Shown: in pieces, positions 51,429 through 60,508 of the stretch
Layout: every line of letters starts with the position of its first letter
How positions within the stretch are numbered: the stretch's first letter is position 1
Assembly (NCBI GenBank): GCA_017938245.1
Contig: JAGBBX010000058.1
Location: 1-64,000, forward strand
Direction: 5' to 3'
Length of the DNA: 64,000 nucleotides
Source: Bacteroidaceae bacterium
GTDB taxonomy: Bacteria; Bacteroidota; Bacteroidia; Bacteroidales; Bacteroidaceae
Notes under the pieces: model-generated
What the model was told of the DNA's origin: nothing
The model's database searches: none
What the model saw: the letters and a program-made list of their open reading frames with translations, nothing else
Made by a program: the position numbers and the translations under genes

Positions 51429-52670
51429 TTACTCTGTAGGATTACCGACTTTTCCTATAAACAAGATATTGTCTGTCTGTGTGTCTGTTATCATATAAAG
51501 GAAAGGACGGTCGAATTTAAGCTCGATAGGCTCGCTCGTGGGGCGCATTGACAAAAGCCCTACCATTACCGATGTTACTGCGGCAGCCTCGGCACCCTTC
51601 TCATCTATCCTAAGATAGGTCTTTTGCAGTACGTCGTCGATGTATAACAGTGCGTCGCTAATACCTTTAAGGTTGGCACTACTGCCAAAGGCGTCGCTCA
51701 TCCCCAATGCCGTGAGGCTCTCTTTTAGGCTTGTTCTATATTCGGTCTTGAAACGCGGAAGGCTCAGATTCACTCTTTGACGTGGGTTGACTCCTTTGCG
51801 CAGTGTGTCGTAGTTTGTTGCCAGATGTGCCGCAGCTTCGCTCATACTCATTCCTCGACGGGGAAGAATAAACCATACATTGATATTGCTATTCTTTATT
51901 GGCATTGATACCATTCTAAGATTCTCGTCCAGGTTGTAGGATGTTGTCAATGTCTGATGCATCATCTTTACCGTAGTGACAGTCTCGTCGGCTTTGGTAA
52001 AGGACTCATCGGTAGTTGCGTTTTTGTTGAACTCCTCTTTCCACGCTCCTTTAAGGTAAAGGGCGTTTATGAGCAATAGCCTTGTGCTGTTGTCGAGATT
52101 GTCGACAATCTTGCTTATTTTGCCGTTGGTGTTCTTGGAGCACCAGTCGTTTATAATGTTTGCAGTGCTTTCATTGAACGGTACATTGCTTACAAAAGCA
52201 TTGTGATACTTTTTGTTGTCGGCAATAAACTGCTCCTTTACGCTCTGTTTCTCATTTACCCATATTGAATTTGCCGAAGTCAGTATTGTTTCACTCTCTT
52301 CTAACTGTTGTTTGAAATTCTCTTTCTTGTTCAGTGAGTCGAGACTCTCGCTGCCGAGTGTCGAGAGAATCTGCTCAAGGGTGCGCTCTTTGGCACCATT
52401 GGCCACCATTGCCAGGGCACATTCGGCACTTGCAGGCGAGATACAGATATTCTCTTGTGTGTCGTTGTCACAGATATACTCGAAGAGCGAGAAGGCGAAG
52501 CCGTTTGGGGTATTATATCTTTTTATTGTCATACTCTTTTTATTCCCTTGTATTACAACTGTACTGTTGTTGGTTTCCATACTGCCTCCTCGCACAGTAT
52601 CTGCTGCATCCTTTGCTGTTGCACAGGATGCAAACAGAAGTGTGGCATATATCAAGTATTTGATTGTCAT
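51429..52670 (-). CDS. serpin (serine protease inhibitor) lipoprotein
   Basis: 413 residues. The N-terminal signal ends at Cys16 (LFASC), so it is lipid-anchored. Serpin features: FAFSLFEYICDNDTQENICISPASAECALAMVANGA, LLINALYLKGAWKEEF, and the C-terminal LKFDRPFLYMITDTQTDNILFIGKV. The reactive-loop hinge EKGAEAAAVTS (357-367) has small residues at P14-P9, as needed for inhibition. Counting from the hinge Glu as P17 places P1-P1' at Leu373-Ser374, suggesting chymotrypsin- or elastase-like targets. Comparable in design to surface serpins such as Tannerella miropin. It follows rseP by 9 bases. Confidence 0.92.
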   Translation of the reverse strand: MTIKYLIYATLLFASCATAKDAADTVRGGSMETNNSTVVIQGNKKSMTIKRYNTPNGFAFSLFEYICDNDTQENICISPASAECALAMVANGAKERTLEQILSTLGSESLDSLNKKENFKQQLEESETILTSANSIWVNEKQSVKEQFIADNKKYHNAFVSNVPFNESTANIINDWCSKNTNGKISKIVDNLDNSTRLLLINALYLKGAWKEEFNKNATTDESFTKADETVTTVKMMHQTLTTSYNLDENLRMVSMPIKNSNINVWFILPRRGMSMSEAAAHLATNYDTLRKGVNPRQRVNLSLPRFKTEYRTSLKESLTALGMSDAFGSSANLKGISDALLYIDDVLQKTYLRIDEKGAEAAAVTSVMVGLLSMRPTSEPIELKFDRPFLYMITDTQTDNILFIGKVGNPTE

Positions 52671-52679
52671 ATTTACTTT

Positions 52680-54044
52680 TTAGAATACAAAGCGGGTTAA
52701 ATCATTGTAGAACGCGAGAATGAAGAGACCAAGCAAGATGAACATTCCAACCATCTGTGCACGTTCCATAAACTTATCGCTTGGCTTGCGGCCTGTAACA
52801 ACCTCGATAAGCAGGAAGAGTACGTGTCCGCCATCGAGTGCAGGGATAGGCAGAATATTCATAAAGGCAAGGATGAGCGAGAGCATCGCTGTCATATTCC
52901 AAAAAAGATACCAGTTCCAGGTGGGAGGGAACATACTGCCTATTGTGCCGAACATTCCGACCGACTTTGCACCCTCGGCCGAGGCGAGATACTTGAAATC
53001 GCTGACATAACCTTTGAGAACGTTGCAGCCATACACAATACCTGCGGGGAACGACTCGAAGAAACCGTACTCTTTGGTGATTGTGGGATAGTCGGGGATT
53101 CTGAAGTAAATGCCTAATATTTCCACTGTATCTACCTTTGCCGATAGGGTGGTGAGGCTGTCGCGCATAACTGTCACAGTCAGTTCCTTAGTGCCATTCT
53201 CTTGTAACTCTCGTAGCACTGTATTTACCTTATAACTTGTCTGTGCCTCTTTGCCGCAGATGCTTATAATCTTATCGCCTTTCATCATTCCCAACGCTTC
53301 GGCTGCTGTTCCGGTAACCACGCTGTCGACGACACTTGGTGTGAGGAATTGCATAAATGGCTCCTCCTTGCCCATATCGAGCAGTCCGAACTCCTCGGGA
53401 ATAGAGATATTTGTCTCTGCTCCGTCACGAAGCACTGTTACCTGACGGCTGTCGGCAATGGCGCGTAAGAGGTCTACGTCGCGTTTGTGCACATCTTTAC
53501 CATCGACACGCAACATAATATCGCCATCCACAAATCCCAACTGTTTGGCCTCTTGGTTAAACTCCATACCATATTTGGCCTTCTGAATATCGGTGTAGCT
53601 TTCGCCCCAGGTGAAAAGTATCATACTGTAGATGAGCAGTGCAAGGATGAAATTGAACATCACACCACCAATCATAATCAGCAGACGTTGCCAGGCCGGT
53701 TTTGCACGGAACTCCCAGGGCTGTACGGGCTGCTGCATCTGCTCGGTGTCCATAGACTCGTCTATCATTCCCGATATCTTGCAGTAACCACCCAATGGTA
53801 TCCATCCGATGCCATATTCGGTATCGTCTTTTGTGGGGGGAAGCTTTATGAGTGCTTTATCCTCTTTCTTGCTCAGTCTCGAGGGTATCATAAAGAGCGA
53901 GAAACCCCAATCGAAGAATAGGTAGAATTTCTCTACTCTCACCTTGAATATCTTCGAGAACAGATAGTGACCAAACTCGTGTATAAGTATCAGCAGACTC
54001 AATGATAGAATCAGTTGAAGCGCACGTATGAAAAATATCTCCAT
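52680..54044 (-). CDS. rseP: RIP metalloprotease RseP (site-2 protease)
   Basis: A 454-residue intramembrane zinc protease that cleaves membrane anchors of anti-sigma factors and leftover signal peptides. HEFGH at 22-26 with Glu23 in the first helix, two PDZ-like regions in the periplasmic part (FVDGDIMLRVDGKDV and GMMKGDKIISICGKEA), and the second metal site NILPIPALDGGHVLF near the C-terminus. Four transmembrane segments. Conserved neighbour of dxr. Confidence 0.95.
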   Translation of the reverse strand: MEIFFIRALQLILSLSLLILIHEFGHYLFSKIFKVRVEKFYLFFDWGFSLFMIPSRLSKKEDKALIKLPPTKDDTEYGIGWIPLGGYCKISGMIDESMDTEQMQQPVQPWEFRAKPAWQRLLIMIGGVMFNFILALLIYSMILFTWGESYTDIQKAKYGMEFNQEAKQLGFVDGDIMLRVDGKDVHKRDVDLLRAIADSRQVTVLRDGAETNISIPEEFGLLDMGKEEPFMQFLTPSVVDSVVTGTAAEALGMMKGDKIISICGKEAQTSYKVNTVLRELQENGTKELTVTVMRDSLTTLSAKVDTVEILGIYFRIPDYPTITKEYGFFESFPAGIVYGCNVLKGYVSDFKYLASAEGAKSVGMFGTIGSMFPPTWNWYLFWNMTAMLSLILAFMNILPIPALDGGHVLFLLIEVVTGRKPSDKFMERAQMVGMFILLGLFILAFYNDLTRFVF

Positions 54045-54083
54045 TTTCTTTTATATCTTTTTTTTGTTTAAAATTATAGGTTG

Positions 54084-55244
54084 TTAAATCCAATTATCGG
54101 CCATTTTGCGAACCTCGGCATCGGTAGCAATATAATCGTCAAGTGTGGGCTTGATAGTGAAGTTTGCACTTTGCATTGCACGCTCAATTATTCGGCTCAT
54201 ATCGGTGAACTTTATGCGGTCGGCGAGGAATGCTGCAACGCACACCTCGTTGGCGGCATTCACCACGCAGGGCATATTGCCTCCCATTGCCAATGCATCG
54301 TAGGCGTGGCGCAGGTTGGGGAAAAGCTCAAGGTTGGGCTTTTCGAATGTAAGTTCGCCCAGTTTACCAAAGTCGAGTCGCTCAAACGATGAACCGAGGC
54401 GCGTGGGATAGGAGAGGGCATACATTATCGGCAGGCGCATATCGGGTATACCGAGCTGTGCCTTTACGGCACCATCGGCAAACTGTACCATAGAGTGTAT
54501 CACCGACTGTGGGTGAACAACTACCTCGATGTCCTTTGCCTCGATGCCAAAGAGCCATTTTGCTTCCATCACCTCGAAGCCTTTGTTCATCATTGTGGCC
54601 GAATCGATGGTTATCTTGGCGCCCATACTCCAGTTGGGGTGCTTTAGTGCCTGCTCTTTTGTCACCTTCTCCAATTGCTCGGCAGTGAATGTGCGGAAGG
54701 GGCCTCCCGAGGCGGTGAGAATCAGTTTCTCAATGCGGTTGTGTTCCTCTCCGGCAAGGCATTGGAATATTGCCGAGTGCTCCGAATCTACAGGCATAAT
54801 GGGCACTTTATATTCGTTTGCCAAACGTGTGATAAGTTCTCCTGCTACCACCATTGTCTCTTTGTTGGCAAGAGCAATGGCTTTACCCGCCTTGATAGCC
54901 TCTATCGTGGGGCGCAGTCCCGAGAATCCCACCATTGCTGTTACAACAACGTCAATGGGTTCCGATTGAACAATCTCGCAAATGGCTTCGTATCCTGCAT
55001 ATACTTTTATCGGTAGGTCGGCAAGTGCATCTTTAAGTTTCTCGTATTTTGTCTCGTCGGCAATTACAACAGCCTCGGGGGTGAATTTGCGTGCCTGTTC
55101 AATTAGCTCATCTACACGGCTTCCGGCTGTCAGAGCATATACCTCGAAACATTCGGGGTGTTCTTCCACTACTTGTAGTGTCTGTGTGCCTATTGAGCCG
55201 GTAGAACCTAATATCGCAATTGTTCTCTTGTTTTCTGTGTTCAT
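54084..55244 (-). CDS. dxr: 1-deoxy-D-xylulose 5-phosphate reductoisomerase
   Basis: Second step of the MEP pathway, DXP to MEP with NADPH. 386 residues with ILGSTGSIGTQTL (11-23), ALANKETMVVAGELI, VDSEHSAIFQCL, TASGGPFRTF, HPNWSMGAKITIDSATMMNKGFEVMEA and PQSVIHSMVQF. All substrate- and metal-binding segments are intact. With ispD at 28085 it shows the organism uses the MEP route. Confidence 0.96.
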   Translation of the reverse strand: MNTENKRTIAILGSTGSIGTQTLQVVEEHPECFEVYALTAGSRVDELIEQARKFTPEAVVIADETKYEKLKDALADLPIKVYAGYEAICEIVQSEPIDVVVTAMVGFSGLRPTIEAIKAGKAIALANKETMVVAGELITRLANEYKVPIMPVDSEHSAIFQCLAGEEHNRIEKLILTASGGPFRTFTAEQLEKVTKEQALKHPNWSMGAKITIDSATMMNKGFEVMEAKWLFGIEAKDIEVVVHPQSVIHSMVQFADGAVKAQLGIPDMRLPIMYALSYPTRLGSSFERLDFGKLGELTFEKPNLELFPNLRHAYDALAMGGNMPCVVNAANEVCVAAFLADRIKFTDMSRIIERAMQSANFTIKPTLDDYIATDAEVRKMADNWI

Positions 55245-55268
55245 AGTTATGTATGTGTCTGTGTTATT

Positions 55269-56198
55269 TTAGAATGCTATATAAATATTGGGGTCAAGTG
55301 CTACGCCTCGATGCCATAGCTCAAGGTGCAGATAGGGCTTCGAGTGTGTATCGTTGCAGTTCTCCTCGTTACTCTCTTCGTTTTCTTCTATTGCATTATC
55401 GCTACCGAGTATTGCAATTACATCGCCTGCTGTAACCTTGTCGCCAACCTTCTTTAGCAGTCGGTAGCAACTGCGGTACACCGATACAAGCTCTTCGTTG
55501 TGTTGCAGGGCTATTGTGTAGCCGTCGTTGGCTGTGTAGTCGCTCATTATCACCGTGCCGTCCCAAATGGCAAGAACACTCTCGTTGGGGTTCTCGGCAA
55601 TATCTACTCCGTAGTGACCCTCTTTGGGGTTAAAGTGTTTAATGAGCATTCCCCGTGTCGGGCGATGGAAACTTATTCCTTGCAGTGTGCCCACATTGCT
55701 TGCGTGCGAGATAAGGTTATAGCGCTCGTGTTCCTCGTACTCTTTTGCAAACTCCTGCTCAAGAGGGGTGGCATCAATGGGGTAGTCGGTGGCGTATGTA
55801 TAGGGCAGTGTGTCGCCCTTCGCCGTTGTGTCGATGCCGGCCTCTATACGTCCTTCGAATATGGCTTTTACATTGCTTATGTATCGCCCCTGTTTGTCTA
55901 CCTCGTTTTTTAGTGAATCTATTGTGAGTGCATAGGTTACGAGTTTCTCGCGTGTGCGGTCGCCGGCATATCCCGGCAGATACTCGACGACGGGTGTAAA
56001 GACAAGAATAAGATATACGACACCTATTACTAAAAGCAGTGAAAAGAAAAGCGATAGAATTACCCATAATGGCGATACGTAGAAACCGAACGCATTCTCA
56101 TACTTGCTTTCGTTGTGTATGGTCAGCCTGTACTTACGTGTGAGGCTGCTTCTGAGTACCCTCTTTTTTTTGTTCTTGTTCTCTTTTTCGTTCTCCAT
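55269..56198 (-). CDS. M23-family peptidase, membrane-anchored
   Basis: 309 residues. A basic cytoplasmic start with many Lys/Arg (1-25) and one transmembrane helix at about 45-70, then a coiled region (LVTYALTIDSLKNEVDKQGRYISNVKAI). The C-terminal M23 domain has GHYGVDIAENPNESVLAIWDGTVI and KPYLHLELWHRG. The usual HxxxD first motif reads HYGVD and HLE replaces HLH, so one zinc ligand may be altered and activity is uncertain. Possibly a cell-wall hydrolase or a non-catalytic activator of EnvC type. Confidence 0.88.
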   Translation of the reverse strand: MENEKENKNKKKRVLRSSLTRKYRLTIHNESKYENAFGFYVSPLWVILSLFFSLLLVIGVVYLILVFTPVVEYLPGYAGDRTREKLVTYALTIDSLKNEVDKQGRYISNVKAIFEGRIEAGIDTTAKGDTLPYTYATDYPIDATPLEQEFAKEYEEHERYNLISHASNVGTLQGISFHRPTRGMLIKHFNPKEGHYGVDIAENPNESVLAIWDGTVIMSDYTANDGYTIALQHNEELVSVYRSCYRLLKKVGDKVTAGDVIAILGSDNAIEENEESNEENCNDTHSKPYLHLELWHRGVALDPNIYIAF

Positions 56199-56204
56199 AG
56201 GATG

Positions 56205-56708
56205 TTATATAAGCCCTTCGGGGAGGTTGAATACAATATGTCGTCTCTTGTGGTCTATGTTCTCGATAAACTCCTCTTGTGCAGGGATAAGTATCTCTTC
56301 GGCTCCACGTTCTACCACAAAGAGCGTGTTTATTGTGCTGTCGTCGACGTCAATAATACAGCCCAGCGTTCCAATATTGGTATCTTCGGCAGTGAATCCT
56401 CGAAAATAGCTCCAGCTGTAGTTGTCGCTCTCCTCTATCCACTCGCGTGGGATAAATACCTCGCGGTTGGTTAGGAAACGTACATCGTCGGCACTGTTCA
56501 TCCGTTCTACTTTAACTATGAGAGTGTCGTTGTTCTTGCTTTTTTTGTAATCGAAGAAGAATGGAACCAATATGCCGTCAATCTCCACTGCAACAAAATC
56601 ACACTCGTCGCCCAGGGTGAAACTGTCGCCTAAAAGTCCTATTTCACCTTTTGTGCCGTGAGGCTTAAGGAATTTTCCAAAGTATGTAAAATCGTCTCTT
56701 TTTAACAT
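56205..56708 (-). CDS. rimM: 16S rRNA processing protein RimM
   Basis: 167 residues. N-terminal FTYFGKFLKPHGTKGEIGLLGD is the RimM barrel opening. The C-terminal PRC-barrel half contains NYSWSYFRGFTAEDT...IGTLGCIIDVDDSTINTLFVV and ILIPAQEEFIENIDHKRRHIVFNLPEGL. It assists 30S head assembly with protein S19. It lies between murA and the M23 gene with gaps of 11 and 6 bases. Confidence 0.94.
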   Translation of the reverse strand: MLKRDDFTYFGKFLKPHGTKGEIGLLGDSFTLGDECDFVAVEIDGILVPFFFDYKKSKNNDTLIVKVERMNSADDVRFLTNREVFIPREWIEESDNYSWSYFRGFTAEDTNIGTLGCIIDVDDSTINTLFVVERGAEEILIPAQEEFIENIDHKRRHIVFNLPEGLI

Positions 56709-56719
56709 TGTCGTTGTTC

Positions 56720-58024
56720 TTATGAACGGGTTATTTTTGCACCAATCTGATTGAGTCGCTGTTCAAGATTCTGATAGCCTCGGTCAATTTGGTCTATATT
56801 GTCAATGCGACTTTGTCCCTCGGCGCTCATTGCGGCTATAAGCAGCGCTATTCCGGCACGAATGTCGGGCGAACTCATCGAGCGCGGGCGCAATTTAAAC
56901 TGTCGGTCGTGCCCGATGACTACTGCTCGGTGAGGGTCGCACAACAGAATCTGTGCTCCCATATCAATTAGCTTGTCGACAAAGAATAGGCGGCTCTCGA
57001 ACATTTTCTGGTGTATAAGTACGCTGCCTTTTGCCTGAATGGCTGTTACGAGCAGTACACTCAGCAGGTCGGGGGTGAGTCCGGGCCAGGGGGCGTCGCT
57101 GATGCTCATTATAGAGCCGTCGAGGAACGACTCTATTTCGTAATGGTCTTGCGAGGGGATGAAAATGTCGTCGCCCTGCTGCTCGAAGTATACTCCCAAG
57201 CGTCGGAAACTCTCGGGTATAACGCCCAAATTACCAAAAGATACATCCTTTATGGTAATTTCGCTCTGTGTCATTGCTGCCATTCCAATGAAACTTCCTA
57301 CCTCAATCATATCGGGCAGAGCGCGGTGGCGACATCCTCCAAGAGATACCACTCCCTCTATTGTGATGAGGTTGCTGGCAATTCCCGAGATTCTTGCGCC
57401 CATCTTGCATAGCATACGGCATAGTTGCTGTATGTAAGGCTCACAGGCTGCGTTATATATCGTAGTAGTTCCCTCGGCAAGGGTTGCTGCCATTATAATA
57501 TTTGCCGTACCTGTTACCGACGCCTCATCGAGCAGCATATAACAACCTTTCAGCTTATCGGCTTTGATACAGTAGATGCCTTTTTCTTCGATATGATGGA
57601 ATTTGGCTCCAAGCTTCTGCAATCCAAGCAGATGGGTGTCGACACGACGACGGCCTATCTTATCGCCTCCGGGAGTCGAGAGCGTGGCACGTCCGAAACG
57701 GGCAAGCAGCGGACCTATGAACATTACCGAACCACGCAGACGGGCGCAGCCCTCGATATATTCATCACTCTCGAGATAATCGAGGTTGATATTGCGAGCC
57801 TGAAATGTGTAGCTTCCGGGCCCGTTCTTAGACACAGCAACACCCATATTCATAAGTTGCTGTATAAGGTTGTTTACGTCGGCAATATCGGGGATATTCT
57901 CTATTGTAACCTCTTCCTCGGTGAGTAGGGTGGCACAAATCTCTTGAAGTACCTCGTTCTTTGCTCCTTGAGGGGTGATGCTGCCTTGCAGCTTGTGCCC
58001 TCCTTCTATAATGAATGATGCCAT
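56720..58024 (-). CDS. murA: UDP-N-acetylglucosamine 1-carboxyvinyltransferase, Asp-type
   Basis: First committed step of peptidoglycan synthesis (enolpyruvyl transfer to UDP-GlcNAc). 434 residues with GAKNEVLQEI (20-29), GCARLRGSVMFIGPLLARFG, STPGGDKIGRRRVDTHLLGLQKLGA, and TPDLLSVLL. The fosfomycin-target Cys of E. coli MurA (PGGCAIG) is replaced by Asp121 (PGGDKIG). Asp at this site keeps activity and blocks fosfomycin alkylation in other MurA enzymes, so intrinsic resistance is expected. Confidence 0.95.
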   Translation of the reverse strand: MASFIIEGGHKLQGSITPQGAKNEVLQEICATLLTEEEVTIENIPDIADVNNLIQQLMNMGVAVSKNGPGSYTFQARNINLDYLESDEYIEGCARLRGSVMFIGPLLARFGRATLSTPGGDKIGRRRVDTHLLGLQKLGAKFHHIEEKGIYCIKADKLKGCYMLLDEASVTGTANIIMAATLAEGTTTIYNAACEPYIQQLCRMLCKMGARISGIASNLITIEGVVSLGGCRHRALPDMIEVGSFIGMAAMTQSEITIKDVSFGNLGVIPESFRRLGVYFEQQGDDIFIPSQDHYEIESFLDGSIMSISDAPWPGLTPDLLSVLLVTAIQAKGSVLIHQKMFESRLFFVDKLIDMGAQILLCDPHRAVVIGHDRQFKLRPRSMSSPDIRAGIALLIAAMSAEGQSRIDNIDQIDRGYQNLEQRLNQIGAKITRS

Positions 58025-58089
58025 AAATCTCTTTTGTTTGTTGGGATAGAGTAGTTATTGAGGTCTGTTCTGTTGGCTATAAATGGCTC

Positions 58090-58698
58090 TTAGAACTTCT
58101 TTTTGAATACCTTCTTGCGCTTGGGGATATTGCGACCCTGATAGTCGTTCTTTGTTCCACCTAAACGTATCTCGCCTTCTGTAATATCTATCTTTCCTTT
58201 TGAGTAGACGCGCAGGTCGTCGAAAATGCGCTTGTCCTCTACGCCATCTTTGTTCCAGGTGATGTAATTCTTCTTCATCTGGATGAGGATGAGCTCAATC
58301 AGTCGGTCGCGTTCCTCGCCATCCTCCAATGTGCAGGCGTGTTCAATCATAGCTTCGATAATGCGACCATAGTGACGGTGGCTGATTTCGCCTTTTTGAT
58401 AGGGTATGCGTGTGGGCGGCTCGGTGAATTTCTCCTCCTTGATAACCTCGACAGGGTAGTCTATGTCAAGCGCAAACCCCGACATTATGGCAAGGTGGTC
58501 CCATAGTTTCTGCTTGTAGTTGGGAAGCTCGTTTCTTAGATTGGGGAACATACTGCTCATAATCTGTACTATTGTTTCGGCGCAACGCTGACGCTCGTTG
58601 CGGTCCTCTATTGTCATTGCGTGGTCGACCATCTTCTGTACCGAGCGGCCATACTCGGGCAGGGGCAGTCTCTTTTGCTTGGTGTTATATTCCATCAT
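58090..58698 (-). CDS. DUF4290 family protein
   Basis: 202 residues, cytoplasmic, no signal. Conserved N-terminus YNTKQKRLPLPEYGRSVQKMVDHAMTIEDRNERQRCAETIVQIMSSMFP, then KLWDHLAIMSGFALDIDYPVE and RHYGRIIEAMIEHA. The C-terminal third is basic (GRNIPKRKKVFKKKF). DUF4290 is a Bacteroidota family almost always placed next to murA, as here. Function unknown; the basic tail suggests nucleic-acid or ribosome contact. Confidence 0.9.
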   Translation of the reverse strand: MMEYNTKQKRLPLPEYGRSVQKMVDHAMTIEDRNERQRCAETIVQIMSSMFPNLRNELPNYKQKLWDHLAIMSGFALDIDYPVEVIKEEKFTEPPTRIPYQKGEISHRHYGRIIEAMIEHACTLEDGEERDRLIELILIQMKKNYITWNKDGVEDKRIFDDLRVYSKGKIDITEGEIRLGGTKNDYQGRNIPKRKKVFKKKF

Positions 58699-58718
58699 AG
58701 CTATTCAGAACTTGCTTT

Positions 58719-59411
58719 TCAGATTAATTTTTTTGGTTGTGTGGCAATAAAGTCTTTCAGATAGAAAGGCTCGAAATAGGCTATATCCTCGAAACGCTCG
58801 TCAAGGAAAGCTCGCTCGGCAAGGGGCATCATCCATTTTGCCAATGGATTGCGGTGTCCGTCGAGGAAACGGGCGTTGGGGTGCTTGATAATCTCTTTAC
58901 ACTTCTCGGCTCCGTTGCCAAAGAAATATACGGGTGCGCGGTCGAGGTACTCGGCAAAACTGTCACTCTCGACGACTACTGCGCTTGTGGGCATTATTAC
59001 GCATAGGGCGCGGTCGTAGACGGTGGCATAAACCTCGGTGCGACGTGCATCTATCATCGGACAGAATAGTGCCTCGTCGGGTATTTCGTCGTTGAAAAGA
59101 ACGGGTACACACATAATAGCAGTGGTGGGCAATGCTATAAGGGGTATGTTGCGCCCATAGCACACTCCTTTGGCTGTCGACGATGCTATTCGAAGGCTGG
59201 TGTAAGAGCCTGGGCCGCAGCTAAGCGCTACTGCTTCAATTTTTCGTCCTCTCTCATCGGCATACGATATTGCCTCCTCGACAAAGGGTGCAAGAACTTT
59301 TGCGTGTGAACGTTCTTCACTATTCTTTCTTTCAAAAAAAACATCGCCATCTTCGCTCAGTGCAACTGAACAAATTTCGGTAGATGCCTCAATATGTAGA
59401 ATTACTGCCAT
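58719..59411 (-). CDS. tsaB: tRNA threonylcarbamoyladenosine synthesis protein TsaB
   Basis: 230 residues of the actin-like ASKHA fold. ILHIEASTEICSVALSEDG at 4-22, RSHAKVLAPFVEEAI, AVALSCGPGSYTSLRIASSTAKGVCY, and a C-terminal part ending EPFYLKDF. It is the scaffold partner of TsaD in making t6A37 on tRNAs reading ANN codons. First gene of the murA-rimM-dxr-rseP run, divergent from yicC. Confidence 0.94.
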   Translation of the reverse strand: MAVILHIEASTEICSVALSEDGDVFFERKNSEERSHAKVLAPFVEEAISYADERGRKIEAVALSCGPGSYTSLRIASSTAKGVCYGRNIPLIALPTTAIMCVPVLFNDEIPDEALFCPMIDARRTEVYATVYDRALCVIMPTSAVVVESDSFAEYLDRAPVYFFGNGAEKCKEIIKHPNARFLDGHRNPLAKWMMPLAERAFLDERFEDIAYFEPFYLKDFIATQPKKLI

Positions 59412-59444
59412 AGTTTTATATTCTTATAGTTTGTTTGCAGATTG

Positions 59445-59452
59445 CAAAAGTA
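59445..59452 (-). promoter_or_regulatory. -7 element for the tsaB-murA-rseP run
   Basis: The minus strand reads TACTTTTG (TAnnTTTG), 33 bases before the tsaB start. No -33 TTTG. Confidence 0.45.
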
Positions 59453-59578
59453 CAAATTAAAAGTCTAATATTATAATAAATAATATTTTTTAATAAAGTA
59501 TTCGGTGCTAAAATGCTCTTAAAACACTCTTTGGGTACAATTTTGCGGTGTATAGCTCTTGTTTGACGATATTTTTAC

Positions 59579-59586
59579 TATCTTCG
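59579..59586 (+). promoter_or_regulatory. -7 element for the yicC-gmk-nadD run
   Basis: TATCTTCG (TAnnTTYG), 20 bases before the yicC ATG, giving a very short leader. Confidence 0.4.
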
Positions 59587-59606
59587 CATCATAAATATAA
59601 ATCGTT

Positions 59607-60482
59607 ATGATATATTCAATGACCGGCTACGGTAAGTCCGTAGCACTGTTTCAGGATAAGAAAATTTGTGTCGAGATTCGTTCGCTTAATGGAAAAGCAA
59701 TGGATCTTACCACTCGTATGGCACCGCAATACAAGGCCTATGAGATGGAGATTAGAGCAATGATAACCAGTCGTCTCGAGCGCGGAAAGGTCGATTTTGC
59801 TCTGTATATAGAGCAGGGAGAAAAGGCCGATACTCCATCGCTGAACGTTGCTGTTATGCAGTCGTATTTAGAACAAATGCGAGCGGCGGCCGAGGCAACA
59901 GGCATTGCAATGCCCGCGAATACAATGGAGATGCTTCTTCGTCTGCCCGATGTTGTTGCCCGCAAAGAGGTCTACGAGGTTGGCGAGGATGAGTGGCTGA
60001 TTGTTCGCGACGCTGTAGAAAAGGCGATAGACGAACTAATGGATTTTCGTCGTCAAGAGGGTGAGGCTTTGTCAAATAAATTCCGGAAGAATATCGAGCG
60101 CATAGGCGAACTCCTACTCTCGGTTGAGCCTTACGAAAAAGAACGTGTCGAGAAGATACGTGCACGTATTGTCGACAATCTGCAAAAAACAGTTGGCGTA
60201 GATTACGATAGCAACCGTCTCGAGCAGGAACTCATCTATTATATCGAAAAGCTCGATGTAAACGAGGAAAAACAGCGTCTTACCAACCATCTGGGGTACT
60301 TTGTCGAGATTATGGACGGCCCCATCGGACAGGGTAAGAAATTGGGCTTTATTGCGCAAGAGATGGGGCGCGAAATTAATACGTTAGGCAGCAAAAGCAA
60401 CAATGCTCAGATGCAGAACATAGTTGTGATGATGAAGGACGAATTGGAGCAGATAAAGGAACAGGTGCTTAATGTAATGTAA
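59607..60482 (+). CDS. YicC-family endoribonuclease
   Basis: 291 residues. Starts MIYSMTGYGKSVALFQDKKICVEIRSLNGKAMDLTTRMAPQYK and ends ETGPIGQGKKL-type segment IMDGPIGQGKKLGFIAQEMGREINTLGSKSNNAQMQNIVVMMKDELEQIKEQVLNVM, both diagnostic of YicC/DUF1732. Family members have endoribonuclease activity and affect small-RNA turnover. Heads the conserved yicC-gmk-nadD order of Bacteroidota. Confidence 0.93.
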   Translation: MIYSMTGYGKSVALFQDKKICVEIRSLNGKAMDLTTRMAPQYKAYEMEIRAMITSRLERGKVDFALYIEQGEKADTPSLNVAVMQSYLEQMRAAAEATGIAMPANTMEMLLRLPDVVARKEVYEVGEDEWLIVRDAVEKAIDELMDFRRQEGEALSNKFRKNIERIGELLLSVEPYEKERVEKIRARIVDNLQKTVGVDYDSNRLEQELIYYIEKLDVNEEKQRLTNHLGYFVEIMDGPIGQGKKLGFIAQEMGREINTLGSKSNNAQMQNIVVMMKDELEQIKEQVLNVM

Positions 60483-60508
60483 AAACAAATTACTTGTAAT
60501 TATTAACT

